64,000 nucleotides of DNA from positions 226,674 through 290,673 of the forward strand of contig NZ_KE384454.1 of the NCBI RefSeq assembly GCF_000425805.1, given 5' to 3'. Of the stretch, positions 54,969 through 62,978 are shown one piece after another. The DNA is from Pseudomonas vranovensis DSM 16006 (lineage in GTDB: Bacteria; Pseudomonadota; Gammaproteobacteria; Pseudomonadales; Pseudomonadaceae). A program made the position numbers and the translations under genes. Positions within the stretch are counted from its first letter, which is position 1. The number at the start of each line of letters is the position of its first letter. The notes beneath the pieces were generated by a model. That model saw nothing but the letters and a program-made list of their open reading frames with translations, did no database searches and was not told the DNA's origin.

Positions 54969-56571
54969 GGCCGATTCTGTTGAAAAAGTCGAATTTTCAA
55001 ATGGCCTGAACTCAGGCACGACCACCACTGGAGAACCTACTCAGGTTTTTCGGCCCTTCGGTGACCTTTGCTGCTCTGTTATTGGGTTAATTTGAGGTTT
55101 TTTGCTTGGTGCAGGCGCACCTGTCCCGTGACTGGTGGCCCTTAAGATGAAAATTTGGCCAGCCGTCGCAGGTTCTGCACCGCAGCGGCCAGCGTGAATT
55201 CATCCGTCGCGCCACTCATGCCACGTAGCCGGAGGCGATCCACTTTCAGGATGCGCTTGAGGTGGGCAAACAACATTTCGACCTTTTTACGTTCGTGGCG
55301 AGAGCGCTGATATGCCGGCGTTGTTGCAATGCGCCGAGCCACATCGCGAGCGGCTTCATGGACGCTGCGAGCGATCTTGCGAATCGAAGTGTTCGGGCAG
55401 CACTTGGCTTTCATCGGACATGTCGCGCAGTCGGTCTGCCGGGATCGGAAGATGATGGTGTTGGCTTCGGTGACGTGCGAACGCTCGTTTTTGAAGGCTC
55501 GCCATTCGCTGCGCAATGGGTTGCCGGCCGGGCAGCGGTATTCCTCAGCCTCTTCATTCCAGTGGAAATCGTTACTCGAAAAGCTGTTGTTCTTACGCTC
55601 GGTTTTGTCCCACACCGGCACATGCGGCTCGATGTCTTTTTCCTCCACCATCCAGGCGAGCATCGGCGCGGTACCGTAAGCGGTATCGCCAATGAGGCGC
55701 TCCGGCTTGATGTCGAACTGCGCTTCGACCCGTTCGATCATGGTCTTGGTGCTCTCGACTTCTGCGGTTCGATGAGCCGGTGTGGGTTCCACATCCATGA
55801 TCACGCCGTGCTCGGTATCGATCAGATAATTCGTGGAGTAAGCGTAGAACGCTGGGCCACCTGGAGCGGTCCAGCGAGCCTGAGGATCCGTCAGCGACAG
55901 GCGCTTCGGTAGCGTTTCGGCCAAAGCCTCTTCATCGAGGCCCTCAAGGTACTCACGCACGGCGCGGGTGCTCAGGGATGGAACGCTCCAGTTGACCGGT
56001 TCATCTCCCGGTACGCCGCGCTGCCGACTCGCATCCGCTTTGATGATGCTGGCGTCCAAGGCAAAGCCTTCGCCCTTGACCAGACCGGCGTCCATGCAGC
56101 GACGCAGCACTTCATTGAACAACCAGCGAAACAGATCACTGTCCCGAAAACGGCCGTGTCGATTTTTGGAAAAGGTCGAGTGGTTGGGGATATCGTCTTC
56201 AAGGCTCAACCGGCAGAACCAGCGATACGCCAGGTTCAAATGGGCCTCTTCGCACAACCGCCGCTCTGAGCGAATACCGTAGCAATAGCCGACGATCAGC
56301 ATGCGGATCATCAGTTCGGGATCAATCGACGGACGCCCAATCGGGCTATAGAAATCGGCGAGGTAATGGCGCAGGTCGCTCAGATCGAGACATTGATCAA
56401 TGCTGCGCAGAAGGTGATTGGCTGGAATGTGATCTTCAAGGTTGAACGAGTAAAACAGCCGCTTCTGCCCACTCGATAACTGTCCCATCATGCTGCGTGC
56501 TTCCCTGCTGGCCAATGCAGAAATTTTGCCGCAGGCCAGACAGGAGAGCTACTTTTTCAACAGAATCGGCC
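54969..56571 (-). mobile_element. Complete IS1182-type insertion sequence
   Basis: The element is bounded by 21-bp perfect terminal inverted repeats, 54969-54989 (GGCCGATTCTGTTGAAA...) and 56551-56571, giving 1603 bp with one intact transposase gene. The flanks (TATG left, AATT right) show no target duplication, so either the family made none here or a deletion followed insertion. It separates the accessory region from the acyl-CoA catabolic locus. Confidence 0.88.
55142..56491 (-). CDS. IS1182-family transposase
   Basis: A 449-residue DDE transposase. The N-terminal DUF772-type region (ADFYSPIGRPSIDPELMIRMLIVGYCYGIRSERRL) is followed by catalytic Asp in LDASIIKADAS and GDTAYGT, a Cys cluster (DCATCPMKAKCC), and a C-terminal DDE_Tnp_1_6 part (RKKVEMLFAHLKRILKVDRLRLRG) with the probable Glu. 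The gene is intact. Starts at 56491 or 56488 (two adjacent ATG) are both possible; the frame to 56515 is not needed. Confidence 0.92.
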   Translation of the reverse strand: MMGQLSSGQKRLFYSFNLEDHIPANHLLRSIDQCLDLSDLRHYLADFYSPIGRPSIDPELMIRMLIVGYCYGIRSERRLCEEAHLNLAYRWFCRLSLEDDIPNHSTFSKNRHGRFRDSDLFRWLFNEVLRRCMDAGLVKGEGFALDASIIKADASRQRGVPGDEPVNWSVPSLSTRAVREYLEGLDEEALAETLPKRLSLTDPQARWTAPGGPAFYAYSTNYLIDTEHGVIMDVEPTPAHRTAEVESTKTMIERVEAQFDIKPERLIGDTAYGTAPMLAWMVEEKDIEPHVPVWDKTERKNNSFSSNDFHWNEEAEEYRCPAGNPLRSEWRAFKNERSHVTEANTIIFRSRQTDCATCPMKAKCCPNTSIRKIARSVHEAARDVARRIATTPAYQRSRHERKKVEMLFAHLKRILKVDRLRLRGMSGATDEFTLAAAVQNLRRLAKFSS

Positions 56572-56690
56572 AATTGCAGCCCTTCGCGAGAGGCACGGGA
56601 TCTATGCCTCGACCCAGTCGGCCACCGGCACGGTGGTCCAAGAGCAATCAGCGGATGTTATGGAAGTCCGAGGAGACTTGCTTAGCCATT

Positions 56691-57818
56691 CTATCGGGAA
56701 CCATCAAGCAATTGCCAAAGACCTACGTTGTTGGCTTCAAGTGCCGACCTGACTTGTTCTGTATGTTCGCCACGCATCGGTATCGCCCTCGGCGTAACTA
56801 TTTGCCCATTGAAACGCGGTGCCGGGTGAGCCTGCAGCATGCCGTCGCGCTGGAAATACACCTCTCTATGTACCATGTGAGGGTGCATGGAAGACTCCTG
56901 TGGACTGAGGACCGGCGCGAAACACACGTCCGTACCTTCGAACAGCTCGCACCATTGCTCGCGCGTACGGCTAATAAAGATGGTCTCGAACGCCGAACGC
57001 ATTTCTTCCCAACGACTCATGTCCCATTGCGGGGCGAAGCGAGGGTCGTCGACCAAGTCCAGCTTCTCCAGAAGTATCGCGTAAAACTGTGGCTCCATGG
57101 CCCCAATGGAAACGTACAGACCATCTGCACAGCGGTAAGTGGCGTAGAAATGGGAGCCGTCATGCATGCTCTTGCCCCGCTGTTCCTGAATCCCGCCACG
57201 AGGTGCCATCGACATCAACAGCTGCATCATGTGCGCCGAACCATCGACGATGGCGGCATCGACCACGGTGCCTTTACCCGTAGTGCGCGCATTGAGGATG
57301 CCCGCCAGCAGACCGATTGTGAGATAAAGGGCCCCACCGCCAATGTCGCCGATGAGTGTGATGGGCGAAGACGGCGCTTCGCCCTCAGTCCCGCAGTAAT
57401 ACATCGCCCCTGACAGCGAGATGTAGTTGTTGTCATGACCTGCCGCCTGAGCCATCGGGCCATTCTGACCCCAGCCCGTCATGCGCCCGTAAACCAGCAT
57501 CGGATTACGTGCCAGCAGAACCTCCGGCCCCAACCCTAGACGTTCCATCACACCCGGGCGCATGCCTTCGATCAGCGCGTCCGCGCTTTCGATCAGCTTT
57601 AGTACGGTCTCGCGCCCATCGGGTGTTTTCAGGTCGGCTACCACGGAGCGCTTTCCACGATTCATCGCGCTTTTAGAAGCGTTCTTCTCACCTGTAACAC
57701 AGACAGCTTCGCCACGCTCAACAGCGATGACTTGCGCTCCCAGATCGGCCAGATGCATGGCACAAAACGGCCCGGGACCGATGCCGCAGATTTCTACAAT
57801 TTTGATGTCACCAAGCAT
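56691..57818 (-). CDS. CaiB/BaiF-family CoA-transferase or alpha-methylacyl-CoA racemase
   Basis: A 375-residue family III CoA-transferase-fold protein: MLGDIKIVEICGIGPGPFCAMHLADLGAQVIAVE, then LIEGMRPGVMERLGLGPE, YGRMTGWGQNGPMAQAAGHDNNYISLSGAMY, and GTVVDAAIVDGSAH. The GHDNNYISLSG form is closest to alpha-methylacyl-CoA racemases, which interconvert 2-methyl acyl-CoA epimers. It ends an operon with two acyl-CoA dehydrogenases and an alcohol dehydrogenase, supporting a methyl-branched acyl substrate. Its end lies 120 bases from the IS. Confidence 0.88.
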   Translation of the reverse strand: MLGDIKIVEICGIGPGPFCAMHLADLGAQVIAVERGEAVCVTGEKNASKSAMNRGKRSVVADLKTPDGRETVLKLIESADALIEGMRPGVMERLGLGPEVLLARNPMLVYGRMTGWGQNGPMAQAAGHDNNYISLSGAMYYCGTEGEAPSSPITLIGDIGGGALYLTIGLLAGILNARTTGKGTVVDAAIVDGSAHMMQLLMSMAPRGGIQEQRGKSMHDGSHFYATYRCADGLYVSIGAMEPQFYAILLEKLDLVDDPRFAPQWDMSRWEEMRSAFETIFISRTREQWCELFEGTDVCFAPVLSPQESSMHPHMVHREVYFQRDGMLQAHPAPRFNGQIVTPRAIPMRGEHTEQVRSALEANNVGLWQLLDGSR

Positions 57819-57911
57819 GGCTATCCTCTTCTCATCCGGTTGTGCATTGCCGGTCAGGGCCAGGGCATTACCTCGTCAGCGCGTAACCCCGCCCGACCAT
57901 TCACCCGACAC

Positions 57912-58997
57912 TCACTGGTCGAAGACAATCACCGAACGTGCCAGCTCGCCGCGACGCATCTCGTCGAAGGCGATATTGATGTCTTCGAGTTTGATGCGCT
58001 GCGAGATCATCTCGTCGAGTTTGAGTCGACCCTGCATATAGAAATCGGTCAGGCTCGGCAGATCGACCGGAAAACGGTTCGAACCCATGATTGACCCTTG
58101 AATGCGGCGGGCCTGCAGAAGCTGGAAAGGATCGATCTCTAGCTTGGTGCCCAGTTTCATCATGCCGATGATCGTCGCGCAGCCACCACGTTTGAGCATG
58201 CCGAATGCCTGCTCGGCCGTCTGCTTGAGGCCGATACACTCGAATGAGTGATCGACACCGCCTCTGGTCAGCTCGATGACCTGTTGAACCGTATCGCCGT
58301 TTTTCGCATTGATGACATCAGTGGCACCAAACTGCCGGGCCAGTTCCAGCTTCGAATCGATCATGTCGATGGCAATGATGCGGCCGGCACCGGCCAGTAC
58401 CGCACCGTTGATTGCAGCCAGGCCGATACCGCCACAACCCAGAACAACCACGGTCTCGCCGGGGCGCACTTTGGCGGTGTTGAATACCGCACCGGTCCCC
58501 GTTGTGACGGCGCAACCGAGCAGCGCGGCGCGATCCAGCGGCATGTCACGGCGAATGGCAACCAGCGCATGTTCGTGAACCAGCATCTGCTCGGCATAGG
58601 CGGACAGGTTGGCAAATTGCGGCATGGGTTTTTGCACGTACGTCAGCCGTGGTTCGTTACCCTTGCTGCGGCGGGTTTCCGGCGATATGCACAGCGACAA
58701 GTGGCCAGTGACGCAATGGGCGCAATGGCCGCAGTAGACCGACAGGCACGTGACCACATGATCCCCTGGTTTGACGGTGCGGACGTCCGAGCCCACCTGT
58801 TCGACGATACCGGCTGCCTCGTGGCCGAGCACCACGGGGGCCGGATGCGGATACATCCCGTCGACGACATGCAGGTCCGAGTGACAGACACCTACAGCGA
58901 CAGTACGCACCAGGACTTCACGTGGACCCGGTTTGCTGATCCCGACTTCCTCGATGGTCAAAGGGGAACCCGGCGTGTGGAATACGGCTGCTTTCAT
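57912..58997 (-). CDS. Zn-dependent alcohol dehydrogenase
   Basis: A 361-residue medium-chain dehydrogenase. GHEAAGIVEQVG holds the catalytic zinc region, the four structural-zinc cysteines are in CGHCAHCVTGHLSLC, and GCGGIGLAAINGA is the NAD-binding loop. It resembles class III and NDMA-dependent alcohol dehydrogenases. It would oxidise a primary alcohol to the aldehyde used by the aldehyde dehydrogenase encoded at 62979. It lies 81 bases after the second acyl-CoA dehydrogenase gene. Confidence 0.92.
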   Translation of the reverse strand: MKAAVFHTPGSPLTIEEVGISKPGPREVLVRTVAVGVCHSDLHVVDGMYPHPAPVVLGHEAAGIVEQVGSDVRTVKPGDHVVTCLSVYCGHCAHCVTGHLSLCISPETRRSKGNEPRLTYVQKPMPQFANLSAYAEQMLVHEHALVAIRRDMPLDRAALLGCAVTTGTGAVFNTAKVRPGETVVVLGCGGIGLAAINGAVLAGAGRIIAIDMIDSKLELARQFGATDVINAKNGDTVQQVIELTRGGVDHSFECIGLKQTAEQAFGMLKRGGCATIIGMMKLGTKLEIDPFQLLQARRIQGSIMGSNRFPVDLPSLTDFYMQGRLKLDEMISQRIKLEDINIAFDEMRRGELARSVIVFDQ

Positions 58998-59078
58998 GAT
59001 TTACCTCGATAGAAATTGTTGTTTTTGTTTTGGTTACGCAAGCGCTCAGGCTGCTCACGCGATGAACAGGCAAGATCT

Positions 59079-60200
59079 TCACAAGCTTCGATCGGTCAGC
59101 CCTGCCCAGAAGCCCTCGGAACCCGCGGCAATTGCCGCCTGCCCCAGCACCTTGGCCCAATGTGCATCACTACCGAATTCATCTCGCCAGGACCAAAGGC
59201 GACGCGTGGCGAAATGCAGAGTGTGTTCATGGGTAAAGCCGATAGCACCGTGCACCTGATGCGCCACCGAAGCGGCCAGAGTCGCGGCCTCGCCGGCACA
59301 CACCTTGGCGACGGCGATGTCGAACGCCAGGGTGTTGCTGCTGCCTGCCGTCTTGAGGAACAGGTCGCTCGCGCTGCGCAAGGCAACTTGCACAGCCATT
59401 CGCGCAGTGCCGGTGGCACCGGCCATCTGTGCCAGGTATTGCTGCAGTACCTGTTGCTTGCCGATTGGCTTGCCGAATTGCACACGTTCATTGGCATACA
59501 TCACTGCTTTGTCGACGACAGCTTCAAGCGTGCCAACCAGCATGCAAGCGCGTACCAATGCACCGAGATGCCATACCGGCTCGTGCAGACCGGCCAGTTG
59601 CAGTTGACCGGTGGCTTGAGTGCTGGCGTTGGCGAAAACAAGGGCATCGCGCTCTTCATCGGCAAAATTGCTACCGGCAGCCAGGGTGATGGTTGCCTGG
59701 CGCAAGTCGACCAGCGCCAGGTGTTGGCCATCAGCAACCACAGCCCACCGACAAGTGCGCGCCCATGGCACGTTGACGACTTGGCCGTCGAGGCGCGCCC
59801 CTTCTTTATCCAGTTGCAGATCGCCCAAACGGCCGGCCTGAATCAGGGTGATCGGCCCTTCCGGCACTTCCATACCGGCGTGAGCCAGCAACGCTGCCGC
59901 AAGCATGGTTTCCGCCAGTGGAAGTGGCGCCTGCCAGTAGCCAATGGCGCGCAGAACCGGGCTGGCATCGAGCCAGTTGGCACCACTTCCGCCGGCGCCT
60001 TCCGGTACTAGCGCACCGGGCAGGCCGTTGTCGACGACCATCTGCCATAACGCGTCTGCGCGGTGGCCGGCATCAAAGCGTTCGAGCAATTCACGGGTGA
60101 CCTGTTTGGCAAACAGACGCTCGACGCTGTCGGCGATCATGGTTTGCATTTCTGAAGGGACGCCGTCGTCCACACCCTGGTGATCAATTGTTGTATTCAT
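59079..60200 (-). CDS. Acyl-CoA dehydrogenase, second subunit
   Basis: A 373-residue ACAD-fold protein with the family middle and C-terminal helical domains (YANERVQFGKPIGKQQVLQQYLAQMAGATG; HQVHGAIGFTHEHTLHFATRRLWSWRDEFG). Its FAD-binding region is less conserved than that of the upstream partner. The ATG overlaps the stop of the other acyl-CoA dehydrogenase gene, as in the alpha2-beta2 heteromeric ACADs of steroid and branched-chain side-chain degradation; a heteromer is therefore likely. Confidence 0.88.
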   Translation of the reverse strand: MNTTIDHQGVDDGVPSEMQTMIADSVERLFAKQVTRELLERFDAGHRADALWQMVVDNGLPGALVPEGAGGSGANWLDASPVLRAIGYWQAPLPLAETMLAAALLAHAGMEVPEGPITLIQAGRLGDLQLDKEGARLDGQVVNVPWARTCRWAVVADGQHLALVDLRQATITLAAGSNFADEERDALVFANASTQATGQLQLAGLHEPVWHLGALVRACMLVGTLEAVVDKAVMYANERVQFGKPIGKQQVLQQYLAQMAGATGTARMAVQVALRSASDLFLKTAGSSNTLAFDIAVAKVCAGEAATLAASVAHQVHGAIGFTHEHTLHFATRRLWSWRDEFGSDAHWAKVLGQAAIAAGSEGFWAGLTDRSL

Positions 60201-61339
60201 CGCAGTCCAAGACCTCCGGCGATAATGCCGCGCAGAATTTCACGAGTACCGCCACGCAACGAGAAGGACGGCGCACTCTGAGTCAGGAAGCGCATCACCT
60301 GGTCGAGGTCGGAACCGGGCTCACGCTGATCGCCGAACAGATCGTGAGCTACGTCCGGAATAGCCTGTTCGAGCAAGGCACCCTGGTCCTTGACCACGGT
60401 CGCCTGGATGGCCGGATTCTCCCCACGGGCGAGCATGCCGGCGACGCCCAGCGACATCTGCCGCAGCGCGGCGTAGCGTGCCGCCAAGCGACCGAGGCTT
60501 ACGGCATGCCGACTGTCTTGCGGGTCGGCCTCGTCGAGCATGGCCAGATACAGCTGGGTGCTACTCAGGTAGCGCTCCGGACCACTGCGCTCCAACGCCA
60601 GTTCCGCAGTGACCTGCAGCCAGCCATTGCCCAACTCGCCAATGACGAAATCATCGGGAACGAAGACGTTTTCCAGAAACACTTCATTGAAATCATGCTC
60701 GCCGAGCATGTTGTAGATCGGGCGCACGGTCACTCCGGGGGCCTTTAGGTCGATGAGCAGTTGCGACAAGCCTGCGCGGCGATTGCCCTCCTCCTTCGGC
60801 CCGGTGCGCAGCAGCGTGATCATGTAGTGGGCCAGATGAGCGCCCGAGGTCCAGACCTTGCTGCCGTTGACGATCCAGCCGCCTTCAGTTTTTTGCGCAC
60901 GGGTGCGCACAGCCGCCAGGTCGGAACCAACGTCGGGCTCACTCATGCCGATCGCCAAAAGCGTTTCACCGCGGGTTATGCCCGGGACGATCTGCGGAGC
61001 AAGGACTTCCGGAGAAAACTTGATCAGCAACGGACCGCTCTGGCGTTCACCGACCCAGTGCGCGCCCACCGGCGCACCCGCCGCAAGCAGTTCTTCCAGC
61101 ACCACGTAGCGCTCCAACGCACTGCGCTCATGACCGCCATAGCGCTTGGGCCAGGTCATGCCCAGCCAACCACGCTCGCCCAGCTTGCGGGTGAATTCCG
61201 GGACGAGGCCGACAAGCCCTTTGGCGCGATCGACCGGTGAATAGTGCTTGAGCTCTTCGGCAAGAAATGTACGGACTTCTGCACGCAGCGCCTGCGTCTT
61301 GGCGTCCAGCCTACAAGGCCTGATATCGAGTGCCTGCAT
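60197..61339 (-). CDS. Acyl-CoA dehydrogenase, first subunit
   Basis: A 380-residue ACAD. LLAIGMSEPDVGSDLAAVRTRAQKTEGGWIVNGSKVWTSGAHLAHYMI is the classical FAD/substrate signature, and the C-terminus RGGTREILRGIIAGGLGL is typical of the IBD-like group. It introduces an alpha,beta double bond in an acyl-CoA. The ATG at 61339 gives family length; the frame up to 61444 overlaps the operator region. First gene of the minus-strand operon; stop overlaps the next ACAD start. Confidence 0.92.
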   Translation of the reverse strand: MQALDIRPCRLDAKTQALRAEVRTFLAEELKHYSPVDRAKGLVGLVPEFTRKLGERGWLGMTWPKRYGGHERSALERYVVLEELLAAGAPVGAHWVGERQSGPLLIKFSPEVLAPQIVPGITRGETLLAIGMSEPDVGSDLAAVRTRAQKTEGGWIVNGSKVWTSGAHLAHYMITLLRTGPKEEGNRRAGLSQLLIDLKAPGVTVRPIYNMLGEHDFNEVFLENVFVPDDFVIGELGNGWLQVTAELALERSGPERYLSSTQLYLAMLDEADPQDSRHAVSLGRLAARYAALRQMSLGVAGMLARGENPAIQATVVKDQGALLEQAIPDVAHDLFGDQREPGSDLDQVMRFLTQSAPSFSLRGGTREILRGIIAGGLGLR

Positions 61340-61379
61340 GGTGTTTGCTCTTTGAATTTTTAGGGACAGGCGACCAATG

Positions 61380-61405
61380 TCGCTTGTTGGCTGACCAACA
61401 AGCGA
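61380..61405. promoter_or_regulatory. Probable TetR operator between divergent catabolic units
   Basis: TCGCTTGTTGG (61380-61390) and CCAACAAGCGA (61395-61405) form a perfect 11-bp inverted repeat with a CTGA spacer, midway between the ATGs at 61339 (minus) and 61483 (plus). Size, symmetry and position suit a TetR-family repressor, and a TetR gene is the second gene of the plus-strand unit. Confidence 0.72.
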
Positions 61406-61482
61406 ATAAGCTATCAGCATTCTTGTAAAGGGATCAAGCGCCATCGATCCAGTCTGTTTTCCTGTCCCATTCGGAGTATCTG

Positions 61483-62271
61483 ATGACCACCCTCGCCTCC
61501 TTCACTCCCGGCCGTGGCTTGACCCTTGAATTGCAAGGACACATCGCCACGCTCGAATTCAGCCGTCCGCCGCTGAACTTTTTCGATCAGGAACTGATCA
61601 TGGATCTGCTCGGCGCACTGAAGTATCTGGACCAGCTGCCGAGCTGCCGCGTCGTTATTCTGCAAGCCGAAGGAAAGACCTTTTGTGCAGGTGCCGACTT
61701 CAGTGGATTGGCGCAGACCGGTGAAAAAATCCGCCCTCGTCAGCTGTACAAACACGCCGTGGGCCTGTTCCGCACGGCCAAGCCATTGATCGTCGTGGTA
61801 GAGGGTGCCGCCATCGGTGGAGGCCTGGGCCTGGCATTGGTCGGCGACTATCGCGTCACCAGCGAGAAGGCCCGTTTTTCTGCCAATTTCAATCGCCTGG
61901 GCATGCACCAAGGCTTCGGCATTTCTGTTACGCTGCCGCGCGTCGTTGGCCTGCAGATGGCGTCTTTGTTGATCGCCACCGGACGTCGCATCGATGGCGC
62001 AGAAGCCGTCCGTATCGGTCTGGCGGATGTGCTTGCGGCGCATGGCGAAGAACGTCAGGCTGCTCGCGCCCTGGCTGAAGAAATAGCCCTGAGTGCGCCC
62101 CTTGCCGTCATGTCGAGCCGCCAAACCCTACGTGCCGGCCTCGCCGACTCGGTGGATGCAATCATCGACCGCGAAGCCACCGAGCAAGAGTGGCAGGTCC
62201 TCACCAGCGATTTTGCCGAGGGCAACAAGGCGATGCGTGAGCGTCGCGTTCCTGAATTCACCGGTAATTGA
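61483..62271 (+). CDS. Enoyl-CoA hydratase/isomerase family protein
   Basis: A 262-residue crotonase. AEGKTFCAGADFSGL forms the oxyanion hole with VEGAAIGGGLGLALVGDYRV; the first catalytic Glu position (GGGLGLAL) lacks the canonical Glu and a downstream acidic residue is not obvious either, so the reaction could be isomerisation, hydration or thioester hydrolysis. It begins the plus-strand unit behind the TetR operator and would act after the acyl-CoA dehydrogenases. Confidence 0.88.
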   Translation: MTTLASFTPGRGLTLELQGHIATLEFSRPPLNFFDQELIMDLLGALKYLDQLPSCRVVILQAEGKTFCAGADFSGLAQTGEKIRPRQLYKHAVGLFRTAKPLIVVVEGAAIGGGLGLALVGDYRVTSEKARFSANFNRLGMHQGFGISVTLPRVVGLQMASLLIATGRRIDGAEAVRIGLADVLAAHGEERQAARALAEEIALSAPLAVMSSRQTLRAGLADSVDAIIDREATEQEWQVLTSDFAEGNKAMRERRVPEFTGN

Positions 62272-62281
62272 TCATTCGTCC

Positions 62282-62929
62282 ATGAACATGTCCGACCAAA
62301 GCACCCCGAACACTGCGCGTCGATCCAAAGTGGAAATGCGCGCACAGGCAGAACGTTGCATGCTGGAGGCTGCACGCCAGATCGTCGCGCGCAAAGGCTG
62401 GATTGGCATCACCTTGGCCGAAGTCGGTCTGCAAGCCGGTTACAGTCGCGGCCTGGCAGCGCATCACTTCGGCACCAAGGCTGGCCTGCTGCGTGCTTTG
62501 GCCGGGTTCGTAAACACCCGTTTCATGGATGTCGTCGAGGACAAGGCGCCCAGACGCGAGCCGGGACTGGATACCTTGCTCGGCTACATCGATGCCTACT
62601 TCCTGCGCGACGACGCGGAGTGGACCAACGCCCGCGCTTTGCTCGCCTTGATGGCAGAGGGTGTGACGGTGGAGTCGGAATCGGCAGTGATACTGGCCGA
62701 GTACAACCTTTCAGTGCGAATGACCCTGGCCGAACAGGTGGAAATCGGCATCGCCAACGGTGAGATCCCGGCCGACACCGATCCGCTGACAACCGCCACC
62801 CTGCTGATTGGAACGATGCGCGGCATGATGCTCCAGCTGCTGCTCGATCCTTCGACAGCCGACCCGGCGCTTCTGCACAAACAACTGCGCCGACTCATCA
62901 AGACCTTGCTGACTTCACCCTGCGATTAA
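62282..62929 (+). CDS. TetR-family transcriptional regulator
   Basis: A 215-residue regulator: N-terminal helix-turn-helix (ARQIVARKGWIGITLAEVGLQAGYSRGLAAHHFGTKAGLL) and a TetR_C-type ligand domain. The start at 62282 is 10 bases after the hydratase stop; a second ATG at 62288 is possible. It probably represses both divergent units through the inverted repeat at 61380-61405, with an acyl-CoA or the substrate as inducer (inference). Confidence 0.9.
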   Translation: MNMSDQSTPNTARRSKVEMRAQAERCMLEAARQIVARKGWIGITLAEVGLQAGYSRGLAAHHFGTKAGLLRALAGFVNTRFMDVVEDKAPRREPGLDTLLGYIDAYFLRDDAEWTNARALLALMAEGVTVESESAVILAEYNLSVRMTLAEQVEIGIANGEIPADTDPLTTATLLIGTMRGMMLQLLLDPSTADPALLHKQLRRLIKTLLTSPCD

Positions 62930-62931
62930 TC

Positions 62932-62963
62932 CTCGCACCTTGCTCGCTCCCACAAGGTGCGAG
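62932..62963. terminator. Bidirectional terminator hairpin
   Basis: CTCGCACCTTG (62932-62942) and CAAGGTGCGAG (62953-62963) form a perfect 11-bp stem with a 10-base loop, between the convergent TetR and aldehyde dehydrogenase genes. No strong U-tract follows on either side. Confidence 0.7.
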
Positions 62964-62978
62964 TCTTGACTGGCAGGC

